Source: Cristatella mucedo
Taxonomy: Eukaryota > Bryozoa > Phylactolaemata > Cristatellidae
Length of the DNA: 62,000 nt
Reading direction: 5' to 3'
Assembly: GCA_009760855.2 (NCBI GenBank)
Contig: WPIO01000023.1
Location: 497,501-559,500 of the forward strand
This document shows, in pieces, positions 11,732 to 23,900 of this stretch. The notes beneath the pieces were generated by a model that was given only the letters and a program-made list of their open reading frames with translations, searched no databases and was not told the DNA's origin. How positions within the stretch are numbered: position 1 is the first letter of the stretch; every line of letters starts with the position of its first letter. The translations under genes and the position numbers were made by a program.

Positions 11732-11774
11732 GCGCACCTCCGCGAGCGCCGACTCGGCGCTCGCGGAGGTGCGC
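11732..11774. repeat. Perfect hairpin, 21-bp stem, 1-nt loop
   Basis: The 21-base arm at 11732-11752 (starting gcgcacctccgcg) is followed after one base by its exact reverse complement at 11754-11774 (ending cggaggtgcgc). It is GC-rich and without mismatch. Confidence 0.95.
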
Positions 11775-13527
11775 AGAGGGGTCGCGCGTGGGGGGCCCGA
11801 GCAGGGCGCACACTCTGCGGATCCCCGCGTCGCTTCCGGAAAACCAATTAGTAAAGCTGTCGTCGACCGACAAGAAACCGTCTCTTGTAGAGCAGAAAGC
11901 TGCCGAACTATAAAGTCAGTGTAACTGCTCTTAGCGAACTCGGGCTACACGAGAGGATTTTGAGAAGCACTCCAGCGTGTGGGAAGGTGCCGAGCCGCTG
12001 CAGGCAAGCGCAATGGCTCGCCGCTACGTCCAATCGGGTTCGTGCGGAGGAACGCCGCAGGCAAGCGTCTGGCTGGCTGGGTTGCGAGGAAGGCGAGAAG
12101 GTAACTACTGCTTGCCAGCAAAGTTTGACGAGTCCGTTGGCTGCCCGTGCTGTAGGGCGATGTGCTCTAAGGGCGTCGCATAGCCGCTTCCGTCACTTCG
12201 TCTGATCATGATCAGCTCGACGCACCAAACTAGAGTTCGTAGCGCTAGGTTCTCAGAAAGCATTGGCGGTGGCCGCAAAGAAACAGTTCCACATATCTAG
12301 CTTTTTTTTGAAAACCACGGCAGAAACCTCGACCAAAGAGTCAGCTACCTCAAGCGCGCCTACGATAGAGATAGCCAACTACGTGGCCGATGCGTCGGCA
12401 GAGGTTAGCGACGGTCGACGGGGATGGGGCTCGCACTCGTTTTGACGCTGCCGATTTCCTTAGTACCGATTCAGCCGCCTCATTCATATAGCGACAGCTT
12501 ATCCGCGGCGCTCATCACTCCCGCATCCAGTGGGCATCACAGAATCGCCTGCTGCAGGACCGTAATCCACGTGACCTGGGCCGAGAAGCGCGAGCACCTT
12601 TGTCCAAGGCAAGGACCCCTGGGTAGGAGGGGTGCTTGGGAAGGCAATCGAAATACTTGGATATGGCTAAAACAGTGGAGAGGCGGCGCGCCATGGCGTC
12701 CGCTAAGGGTTAGGACCGGCGCGGACCCGCAAGAAAAAATGTACAGCGTCGCACAAGGCTTGGGCGAGTTCGAGCTGGTCGCAGCCGATTTATCTCGGAG
12801 TTATCGAATAGAGGAAAAAAGACAGAAGCGCCTCTTCCGCTCGCGACGCAGAGAACCTTTGGAAGGAGCGGCGCTCGTCGACTGCATCGCGGAGAATCGC
12901 GAGAGAAGAGTTCCCGGATCTTGATCAACCGCGAGCCGCCATTCGTTCGCGCGAGCTGCGACGGCCGGGCGCGCGCTCGGCGCTCGCAGGCTTCGCAGCT
13001 CGACGGCTCGACATTTCGTGAATGACGGCGTCTGCTGAATAAGTCACTGGCTAACCCAACCACCCTTGTGTGTCAGAGGTCGGCTAGCCTTTCGTTTCCG
13101 TGGGAAGCCAGCGGCGAGTTTGCTAAGGGCAGCCTGCTGCGAGGACAATGAATACGTCGGTGCAAGTCTGCGAATGGCGACGCTGTTCTCGGTATAGTCA
13201 ATATGCCTGCTGTGGTGCTTGTACGAGCAGTCGTACGCTGTAGTGCAGTGGTTGATGATTGATTGAGAAGATTGAGACAGACGCCGTTAATTTCAAGCCG
13301 AGGGAAGCGGGTCGAAGCGGCTGTCGCGCTGGCTGTAACATCCGGGAAGTTGCTGATCGGGTCCGCTGCTCTCTGCCGTAAGAGAATGGCGGTTAGGCTA
13401 GTCGAGCCGCCCCAACAATGTCCAGCGCAATAATATCTCTAGTCTTATGATTTTGTTGGTGTTTAGTCATCGCTAAATGTGTTTATACATGTTCTAGAAT
13501 TACTTTATGCGATATCTTTTTGTTTTA

Positions 13528-13618
13528 TGGTTTAGGATTAAGGGTTTGCGATTTAGGGTTTAGGATTTTGAGTTTAAAATTTAGGGTTTGGAATTTAGAG
13601 TTATGATTTAGGGTAGGC
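13528..13618. repeat. Degenerate TTTAGGG-like repeats
   Basis: The units gatttagggtttagg, aatttagggtttgg and gatttaggg alternate with mutated versions over about 90 bases. A looser continuation lies at 14018-14122 (ggtttaggc, ggcttaggttt and similar). Confidence 0.6.
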
Positions 13619-14313
13619 CTCCGCAAAATATATTTATGGGACAATATATCATATTTTATTGTTAAGAAAATGGTATGGGGTGCCGTAAAAATAACAACAT
13701 ATCGCATTGTCCAGATGAACAGTATCTACATTATTATAATACTTATGGGCCAGTTTAGTTTTTTAATTTTAAGTTTTAATAGCGCTTCCAGATTCCTGAG
13801 TCTGACCGCATTGTGTCGATAGCGGACTGCGTGAGCGCGTGCAGCGTGTTTGGTAGGCACAATTTTATAGTTTTTGCTTCGATGACAATGGCAATATATT
13901 GGATCATTTGCAGTTACAGTAACAGTATATTATATTGTTTTCTGCGATAGCATAAATATATATTTATCGTCGGCTTCCAAAACTGACACTAAAATATCAA
14001 TATTATTGTTCCAAGGCCTGGTTTAGGCTTAAATGTTTAGTGCTTAGAGGTTGTGTGCTTTTAAAGGATCGTGGCTTAGGTTTAATGTCTTGGGCTTTGA
14101 GTTTATAGTTTGTGGTTTACAGCCGCCGCTGGCTAGCGTGTTGAACACTCTGCTACTAGTGCAGTGCCCGCTGCACTACTAGTTCGCCATTATATGCGTA
14201 GCGATGCCGAATTAACTGGTGTCGAGTAGATGGTCGAATATCGGCCTGGAAAGACCTGGGGAAGGCTGCGCATTCCCGATCTCGCGCCGCGTTCGGCGAC
14301 GTTGTATGTTTGT

Positions 14314-14350
14314 AGCGGCTCAGGCGGCTGCAGCGGCCGCCTGAGCCGCT
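14314..14350. repeat. Perfect hairpin, 15-bp stem
   Basis: agcggctcaggcggc at 14314-14328 and gccgcctgagccgct at 14336-14350 are exact reverse complements, separated by 7 bases. The hairpin lies about 470 bases before the receptor start codon. Confidence 0.92.
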
Positions 14351-14775
14351 CTGCTTTTGATCCGCTAGAGCTTCGACGCCGGGTGCTCGACAGTTCCACC
14401 TTTTGCGTCCATCGCCTTTCCGTCGAGTCACTTTGCCCCGGCATCCTCGCGCAGACAACGAGAGAGCTAGCACTAACGATGGACGAGTCGCCACCAATCA
14501 GGCTGGCCAGCGCGCTTGAGAGCGCTTGAGACCTAAGCTATCCTTTTTAGCCGTTGTCCGAATCGGCGGAAAGGAGAGCGTTCGAATGGAAACGTTAGAG
14601 AACGAATGCTTTTTTTTTAAGATGATCCGGGGCCTCCGGAAGCTGCGCTCGCCGCGAGCGAAGCGCCGCAGCCGCAGCCGCAGGCCTGCGAGCTTCTCGG
14701 AGCTTCGCCGATTCGTCGCGACCGGCGTTTCCGTCGTCGTTTCAGCGTGGTGGTGACTGCGTCCCGTTCTCCATC

Positions 14776-14804
14776 CTCCGCAGAGGTGTCACTCCTCTGC
14801 GGAG
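14776..14804 (+). promoter_or_regulatory. Hairpin in presumed 5' untranslated region of receptor gene
   Basis: ctccgcagagg and cctctgcggag form a perfect 11-bp stem with a 7-base loop. The hairpin ends 17 bases before the proposed ATG at 14822. If transcribed it could influence translation; this is inference only. Confidence 0.6.
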
Positions 14805-14821
14805 TGTCGCGCAGAACTGAG

Positions 14822-14930
14822 ATGAGTGGCCGACCTTTTGAAAGAAGCAAAGTGAACGGCGAGGCTTGCGTACTTTTCTGCGCTTGGGCTCTGTCGATTG
14901 CCGGCCTTCATTGCTTACTCCTACCGAGAG
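14822..14930 (+). CDS. Receptor exon 1: signal peptide
   Basis: ATG 14822 opens a basic N-terminus (MSGRPFERSK) followed by a hydrophobic core (CVLFCAWALSIAGLHCLLL), then a consensus donor gtgagt at 14931. The exon ends in phase 1, which matches exon 2. An in-frame upstream extension exists back to 14747 but would put 25 hydrophilic residues before the signal core, so 14822 is preferred. Confidence 0.6.
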
Positions 14931-17900
14931 GTGAGTGCTTTCGCGGCCTCGCTCTCCGCTGGTCGATTCCTCGTACTTCGAACTATCAAGCGACAAGAGC
15001 GGCCGACTAGCAGTCTCAGTGTGAACTCTCGTAGACGAAATTATTCACGCGATATGGCGGGCTGAAGTAACTCGCCTTTAGACGCTTAGTGCTCTAAGGT
15101 TGAGTACGTAGAAAAGGCGCCGGTCTCCATAGAGCAAACTACAGCTTGAATGCATGACCACGCAGTTGCAATAACGTCAAAAATGGTCTTCATTACACAT
15201 AGCGTCTAGATAGCATGAAACAGTCAAATTTTTGCCGCGACACCTCGCATTAAACAGGTGTACGCTGCGGCAATACCAAGCTTGGATTTCCGGCTAACTT
15301 CTCTGAGTTCTATAAATTCAAATGCTCGCAAGCAGTTCGTAACGAAGCGGAAAAAAATTGCGGGCAAGCTTGGCTGTAACTCATTTGCAGCCAAAGCTAA
15401 GCAATCTAAATGATCAGCCAACATGTACTAGTTGAAGTACGTGAGTCCCGTAAAAAGAAATTCACTGCTAATTCGCTAACCGCGGCCGACCAATGGAATA
15501 GAGCCCGCTTTAGCCGGCTATAATTATAGGTTATATAATTATTATTATTATAATTATTAGGTTTAAGCTCGCGCGTCTACTAGATCTTCTCTACGCCATG
15601 CATGTGGAATTTCTACCTACAGTTATGGGCACTCTTCATTGCTGCCGCGGTCCGCCGCTATGGTCGGCATAACTGCGTACAAGAGTGCTGCGCCTTCAAG
15701 TCATTAGCAGCGATTTTGAGGCTTCGGGCATCGCCGGTATTCATCGCGTGTTGGCTTGAACTAGAACTTTAGGAGCGCTGCGTTTGCTGCGCAGTTTTGT
15801 CAAGACGTGGAAGCCGCTACACCACGTTTTTTAATGTAATTTTTAGTCAAAATCACCTTCGCTAAAGGGATCGCCATTTAAAAATGGCCTGTGGACATAG
15901 GAAACCACGAAAGGTGCTTACCGAAGCAATAGTAGGATCACCAAAAGCCTATCAGGGTGGCTAAAGCGTACAAGAAATTTTCTTTGCTTGGGGAAGCATT
16001 GTTGGACCCTACACGAAGCCAAGCGTCTTTGGGCTCTTTCGGCAAGCGCGGTCAGCACGCGTTGTTTCAGTGCCGTCCCAGACGACTCTTTCAGATAAAA
16101 TGCAATCCACTTAGTAATTAATCAATCTGGACAACAATTAAAAACCAAAGAATTGATAGGATTTATTGAAATTTCTGTTTCAGATACCTTTCTCTGCTTA
16201 TACACCTTCTGCTCGTGCTATTACGTCTCGCCACTCCACAACGTCACAGCTGAGGCAGCAGATAACGAATGCAGGGCTTTGAACTCGTCGATAATAACTG
16301 TGGAGACGAAGGAAGAGCTTTTTTTTGTTTTGAAAATTCTGCAGCTACGCTACGCAGAGCTTGACTTTGGACACTTCGCTCGGGCCACGGCGGATATTCT
16401 GCGTAAGTGCAAAGCGACAACGTCGGGTTTTAAATTAAAGCAAGGGCAGCTAAAAGCCGGCGGTACAGGGCCAAGACCTTTCCGCTGGACTTAAACTTGA
16501 AATTTACAGGTAGCTGACTGGAGTTACTAATTGCTCCAAATGTAATGCCAACCGTGGGCGCGGGTCACGCGCCGTGCGCATACTCGGGTTCGACTCGACC
16601 GCATAGATGACAGGTAGTCTGTAGGTGGTCTTTGAACCTATGACTTAAACCTTTTGTCGAGAGCGCAGTTCTTGATAATGTCACTAGCACAATCGGTAAA
16701 GCACTGGCTAGAAACATTAGACGCAATCTCATGCTTTATGCCAATGTACCAGCCTTGCAGTTTATGAGAAACCTTATTTCTTATTTCAAATCCAAGTACG
16801 CACCTTTCGAAACAACATACGTGCAAGTGAGACAAACAATTTAAGCAAATACATCCTGCACGAGCACCATGCAACTTCTACAAAGACAAACTGCAACAGC
16901 AGCGACTTGTTGTCACGTATTCTACCGTATATTGGTGTATACTATTTATTGCAGATGAGTATTTGAAGACAGATAATGCATCAACTTGCAATGCCACAGA
17001 ACTGTCACTTTCAAAGGGCTCTGACAATGCAACCGGTTATTTCAGGTAAGCGCTGTGGATATATATGTTAGTAGCTGTAAGCAATTATTTTATTCTTGGC
17101 AGTATTATAGAAGCAAAATGATCGTTTTAAAATAAATTCTACGGAGCTTAAAGCACCAGCATGCAATATGCAAACAGTTTTCAGTTTAGTTATTTTAGTT
17201 TCAGTTTTTCCATAGCCGTCGCTCCAGACGCGAAAACTCTGTAATGTAATTTTTTCTCTTCCGTCAGCAGCCATAAACTTAATGCATAGATGTGTCTTTT
17301 TGATGTAGTTTGATAGAATAGCACCATAATTGAACCATAATATGTAACTTCCCGATCCCGAAATCGTGTCCTTCCTAACACCACAAAATGAATCAATTAA
17401 AGGCTTCAACCTTAAATTCCCGATACGTTTACTCATTTGAGTTCTGGAGTTCTTTAATTTCAAAAACATAAGCAAAATTAAGTCGCACTGTTCTGAAAAT
17501 ACATAGAGCAGATTGGTAGCATGGCAGTCTTTGCTAGATAGCTACCTACAAGGCAGATCCCTGCCATTTCAAGCCCTCCCTAAAATTATGGTATTTTTAG
17601 AAGCTAATAATACTAATATTAATAGCTCGTGTGTATAGCTCCACAGGAGAACCAAATAGCCAGCATGCTAAAGCGCACAAGACACTCGGAATTATAGGTT
17701 AGACAAACCTCTGCCTAGAAAAATACCCTGTACCATGCACAGCCAAGCATGCAGAGCGCATAAAAAAAAGACGAGTTTCCATGGGTGAAAGGGAATGCTG
17801 ACCGGAACAGACAAATCTCTAGCTGACACTTACATGATGTAAGATCATTGCAGTTAGTTACCGAAGCTTGAAACGAGTTCCAGACTTTTGGTGCACACTA

Positions 17901-20900
17901 GCTGATGGCCCAATCTCCGAAAGATTTCAACTTAGTGCGAGGAACGATGATTAGACTGGAAACTGAGGAGCAAGTGTTGGGAGAGCGTACTGGAGGAGTA
18001 AGGATGCTGGATAGGTAGGCGAGGTAGTGCACGCGAGAGAAGTGACCGCCGGCCAAATAGAAGATCTCAAAGTCGAGCTGCCAGGGCGGCACCAAACCAC
18101 TGTGGCGCCTTCGATAAACTGCTGACTGTTGCTAGATATAAGTGAAGCAAAGCACGTGAAGGCTCCGAAGAGAAGAAAAAAGAATAATGAGGAACGGAGC
18201 GATGCCGAAACAGGGGCAGATCATGCCGAATGGTGCGCGTAAACGTATGACTTTTCTCTCTCTAACCTAGGATTTAATTTTTTCTTTGCGATCATTTAGT
18301 ACACTTTGCTGCTCAGTTTATTATGAGCTCTCCTGTCTTTTCTTCTGCTACTTCTGTCAGGCTGTCCAGGTGCATGTGGACCCTTGAACAAGCGTCATGG
18401 TCATTGCAGTCCTTCCTCGGGGGAGGGGAGAGGCGGCAGCAGCTCTCTCCATATCGTTCGGGCAATAGAAACCAAAACTTGCATGACCAGGATACAGGCA
18501 ACTTGAGCGGTGAATTTTAAGTCTGTGGTGCTATTTAATGATTTCTCGTAACTGTCATTTAATGCAATCGAATACGGATTCGTTGCCATTACGGTATTAG
18601 TGTCGCAAAACTCAGCAAGCAGTATCAAACCATGAAGAAGCTTGGCAATCTCTCTCACTTTAAGGATAATCAATATCTCACGTGCAAGTTTGAATAAAAT
18701 AAACCATTACTTCAACCATATCAAGCTTCTTTAATGCATTAATAATTTCGTAAAAATTGAAAGGTTGTAAACAGGTTGGTGTGTCTATAGATTTAGCTGC
18801 TAGTATTAGACTGTGCATATAATATAGAACAGCTAAAAGAAATTACAGGCGGGATCTGACAGTAACAATACCAATATTAACAGTACAAAAAGTATTCTTA
18901 ACAGTATCAACGAGTACCTAATCTACTTTGTTTAATAATAGAAATTTTTACAGGTGCATGTAAGATCGGCGGTTTATTTCCAGAGCTTTTGGCGGAATTA
19001 TTCTGCCACCTGAGGAAGGCCATTGAAAGTAATTTTGCCATCGGGGCATTGGTAGAATTTTAAAATAGCCCCCACAAATTTAAAGTGCTAACATAAACTA
19101 ATTTAATGATTATCAATTGTTGACCCTGAGAATTGCCTATTCAACAGCTCGTTATGTGCTGTAAGTGACGTCATAGATCAAATATAATTCATTTGTATAG
19201 CGCCCTAAGAGAACTTTATGTTTATCCAGGAGCTTTACAAATGTGGCACGGCTCAAGCCTACGACCCCGGTTGTCAAAGGCGAGCTCCTTACCCCTAGGT
19301 CAAACCATGGCACCAAGTAGTAGGGAAGCAAAACAAAGCGCCCTCTTTTGGTCATCTACATGATAGGCAGAGGCCACACTTTGCCGGAATCTGCTCTTGT
19401 CGCTTGTAAGTAATGCTTAGGCTTCCGTGCACGGTGGTAAGAAATTCTTGTAATAATAATACATTTGTACCACGGCCTCAAAGAACTTAATAGCTTTCTA
19501 TGCACTTTACAAACGCTGTAAAAGAAGCATGCACATATGGTTAGTAATAGCATGCACAATGTCAACAAGAATAACACGGTTAGAGGTGGCATGCACAGGT
19601 TCAGCATTCACAGATGGTTAGTGGCAGCATGCACAGTGTTAGCATGCATGAGAACACAGTGGAAAAATCACAAGAAGTCACTAAATGCTGCGACAAATAG
19701 GGGCGTTTTAGCTTCTTTTTAAAATCATGGAATTTCGTGACGTCAGTCGGAAGCGAGTTGCAGGCTTTGGGAAAGACATGGTTCATACGAACTAAAGGCA
19801 TGGTCTTCAAAGGATTTGAGATTCAAACGAGTTAATTGAGATTCATACGAGCTCAACTATTTTATTCGGAAAAAGCGGGTGGTACTATGCATAGCCTGGT
19901 AGAGAGTACTTCTGATAGGTTGGCTGAAGCTAGGAAATGAATGGACTTAAAAGTGATTGACAGAATGAAGGGACTTAAAAGTTGGTTACAGAACCTTGAC
20001 GTCGATCCTTTGCTTGACTGGGAGCCAGTGCAGTTCGGCAAGAAGTAATGTGATGTGGCAACTGCAACGCTCCCGACAGATAAACCTAGCTGCAGAGCTG
20101 CATACAAATTGTAAGCGCCTGACTGTACGCGCCGATAGATCAGCAGGCCGTTCGTTACAGAAATCGAGACGGGATGTTACAAATGCATGGACCGGTTTGG
20201 ATGTAGTATCCCCTTGTCTAAGCAAGCCCGAATTTTAGAAATCTTGTGTAGCTGAAAAAAGGCAAAATTTTCTGTAAAGCTGATGTCATTATCTAATGCA
20301 AGATCATTTTGGAACAGGACACCTAGATTTCGTACAGATGGAACAGGAGATTACTACGAGAGCCGATTTTGAGCGTTAAGCCTACGAATTTCCGAGTTAT
20401 TCTTGGCTTGCCCATAGTTAACAAGATTGTTTTGTCGTCATTCAATTTAAGAAAGTTTGCTTCCATCCATGTGCAGATGTCATCAATATATGTAGCAAAG
20501 GTGTTGAGAGAATTCGACACGCTGTTTGTTCGGTTGTGGAAGGGTTCGATAGCCATATCATTGCATTTGTTGTAGCTTCACGGATTGTTCAGCCCAAAGA
20601 CCGTATATATGCGAACGTATCAATGAAACAGGGCTAAAAGGTGAGCATAATTTTATTAGCAAGAAATCGCAGAGAACCAAGTGCAATTACCAAAGAACAT
20701 ATGACTCAAAATAGTCCTTGACCTGGCTAGAAAAAATTACATAATATTTTGACGCGAGCCATTTAATTGAAAGGTAGCATTTGAGTCAAGAATGTCAATG
20801 CATTTTTTTATTATCGCTGCCAATTCCAACCAAAGGTCTCTTCTTTTGGCAAGACCAACACTCTTAATTGCCACAAAAAGTCTAGCTTGCTAACCTGGCA

Positions 20901-23900
20901 TCTTGGTAGTAAACACCTCTGACGAAGCAGTCATAGACCCCAAGGCAAGTACACAGAAAAACCTTAGCTCTGTCATTGCCAAGATGCTAAAATTTGAAAA
21001 GCTATACAAACTCTGCAGGCTGATACTCCTGACTTCGGAGCTTTTTTCCTATAATAAGAACTATAAAGATATAAAGAATAACCACTAAGATACAAGCAAA
21101 AGCAAACAAATACAAAAAATGTTTTCTAAGAAAAATAGAATTTAGAGCTTTGCGATTTTGCTTCTCTCTGCTTGACCGTTTCTTCACTTAGGAATTCTAC
21201 TTTTCTTAAAAAAAATTACGTCGCACGAGAAAAGTAAAAGCGCAGACAAGCTAGCAGCAATATAACCAAGGAATCTTTTATCAGCTTATTGCTCAGACTC
21301 GACAGAGTAGATCCGTATGAATCTTTTACTAGCTGCAACTGCATTTCTATTCTATTAAAACATTTTAATCAGAGACCACCCATGATGATTTCAACTAAGT
21401 TTTGGCCTAAGCATGTTTTTAATTAAGATCTCCCCAAGGTGACAAAAGTTTATAGTCACTGCGAAAGACTACCTGTGTTCTCTAGATCGGCACTAACTTA
21501 TCAGCCGTTTCATTTGAAAAAATATTCATTTCGTTCTCTTCAGCTCCCGTGTCCTCTTGCTCCGTCGTGCTGTAGTTATCTTCTCTTGGGCTCATGTCTA
21601 CGGTATGGCCCCTGGGTCTTTGCCCAGGGATAAGGTGCTCGATCATCACGATCCAGGTCGTGGGTTCAAGTCCTGCAGCAGGCAATTCCTTATTGCTCGA
21701 AACATGCGGAAGTGGTAGTTACCAAAGCTCTTTTACCGCTTTCTAAATGCGACAATAGAATCAGCAAACCTTTACAGTATTGTACGGCTACTGCTGCCTC
21801 TCAGTCACTGTGAATTGAAGCCGATCGTATATGGCGTTTATTTTTTAAGCAGAGTTTGGCAAAAGATATCTCAATCCGACACGAAAATAGCTGAGCTGTA
21901 GGTTCATAGCTTTGGTAGCCAGTGTGATCAGTGATTTGACAACCTTTACCCTAAATAAGTGGCGCTGTTCTCTTCGTGCACACTTACTAAGTAATTTTAC
22001 AGGAATGGCCATATATATTGTCATTGCCCTGTTGTGGCTAATAGACTTCGGCAATCACCTGCGTAGCTCCGTGTACTTGCCTGCTATATAATTGCATTTC
22101 TAGCCGAGTCGATAGCCTACTTTGAGGATTCTCCCTACGCCCAACAGAATTGGTCAGGCTGCATTGAGTTGTAGCTCTATTTACCTCTGCCTTTCTAAAA
22201 CTCGGAAACTGGTGTGCCAAATATGCTGTACCGCAATATTCCCATGTTTATGTACCGGGTCTAGAGCGAGTCCCATTGACATTAGACTGCCTAGTCATCT
22301 TGCTGGACTTAATTCGAAAATACACGTGCGCCTTCAAAAGTTAACTTTATGCGTATTTCAAAATAATAATAATAAAATTTGTAGCGCCCTAAGAGAACCG
22401 TATGTATTTCTAGGTACTCTACTATTTGTTTTAAGAGAAACAATAGCCAAGCATTAATTATATGCAAAGCATCTTGCTTAGATAAGCAGAAGCTAGAAAT
22501 AGGACCAAAAAACAAGTAGAATACTTGGACCAACAAGCAAGAGCACATAAAAAGACACTCGGGGTCATTGAAAGAAGACGTGTTGATTGGGGCGAAATGA
22601 AAGCTGATGCGTCTTTAGCAAAGAGATACATGATGGCGATTGAATGCAGGAGTCCATTCAGCTAAACGCTTTCAGCTCATTCTATCGGCTAGACATGGAA
22701 TTGAGCAGATTCTTTTCATTTCTCTTTAGTACCTTCACCTAGCGTACATTTCTCTGCTACTAGTCTGATGATTTCTAAAGATGACTGCAATGGTATACGA
22801 TGCATTTTATATTCACTCAGGATAATTTTGCTAACGTTGGGCTACTACATGTTTCGGCCGAAAATGTAGAAGCGTTTTTTTTGTCGCTTCCCTTTCATTA
22901 GTCGACGGTGCATGGGGCGAATGGAGTTCGTGGAACGGGGTTTGCGACGGACAGAGAAACAACAGGTCTCGCTCACGGCTATGCAACAGCCCGAGACGTC
23001 AGTGCGGAGGAGGCGATTGCTGGGGAGACAGCGTCCACGTACAAGTGTGCTGTATCAGCAATAATTTCCCCTTTGTCCAGTCCGCTAGCGGCTACCCGGG
23101 ATTCGTGGTAAGATGGTGACGAGCGAGTTTCGGAGCAGCTTCGGCAGCGGCTGTGAGCTACAGCGTCTCAGTGAGCCAGCGGCCCGCCAGCTGCTGCTGA
23201 TGCATGCATGCGATCTCAAGAAGCTTAAGCCGGCTCGATATGCGTAGGACTACCGTGACAACGCGACGGTTGTACTAACCTGCATCGATGGCTTCGTGAT
23301 GAGTCCATTCGGGACCAAACAGAGGCCTTTGAGATGCATCAGCGGCAGTTGGATACCGTCGGCCGCGCTTCAGTGCGTAGCGCTGAGGTGCGCCGACCCT
23401 CCAGCAGGAGTGCACACCAAATCCGTCCAGGTTTGGAAGCCCGCCATTGGCATTGGAAAAATGCATAATACCTCGGAAATGCCACCAGTACCTCTGCTTT
23501 GTGATTGGCATTTTGTCTATACTGTTTACCAGATGTCTTTTAAGAGACTCGTTTTCGGTTTAGAGCGATCAATTCGTACTTATAGAGCGCTACCGCTTCG
23601 TGTCACGATGCCGTCCTCAATGGTGTTCAATTTCTATTGAAGTGCGTTGAGGTAAAAAGTCTTTAAAATGAACATTAAAAGCACTGCAAAGGTAAAGATA
23701 AAAATAAAACGCAAATAGAAGATAAGTTATAAAAACTTAAAGCCAATAAGAGAAGCAATTGTAAAGCGTTATACCGTGGGAAGCGGGTTCGTGTCGGGAC
23801 GCAAATCCTCAGGTGCTCCAGTAAGTAACTTGCACGACTTTCATATCGAGTGGGATAAGAAATCCAAAAGATCGTACAGATGATGTAACGCTTTCTTGGA

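Larger units (their letters stand above)
11031..14821. other. Intergenic, GC-variable, no supported gene
   Basis: Two stretches have some coding-like look. 11312-11554 plus is an Arg/Ala-rich frame of 80 codons. 12263-12408 plus includes KKQFHISSFFLKTT, faintly like the N-terminus of some transposases. Neither has a domain I can name. The rest holds a perfect hairpin (11732-11774), TTTAGGG-like degenerate repeats (13528-13618) and the presumed upstream region of the receptor gene with two more hairpins. Confidence 0.4.

Noticed and set aside
12424-12924. 166-codon open frame as a gene
   Set aside because: There is no domain, no splice support, and opposing frames of similar length.
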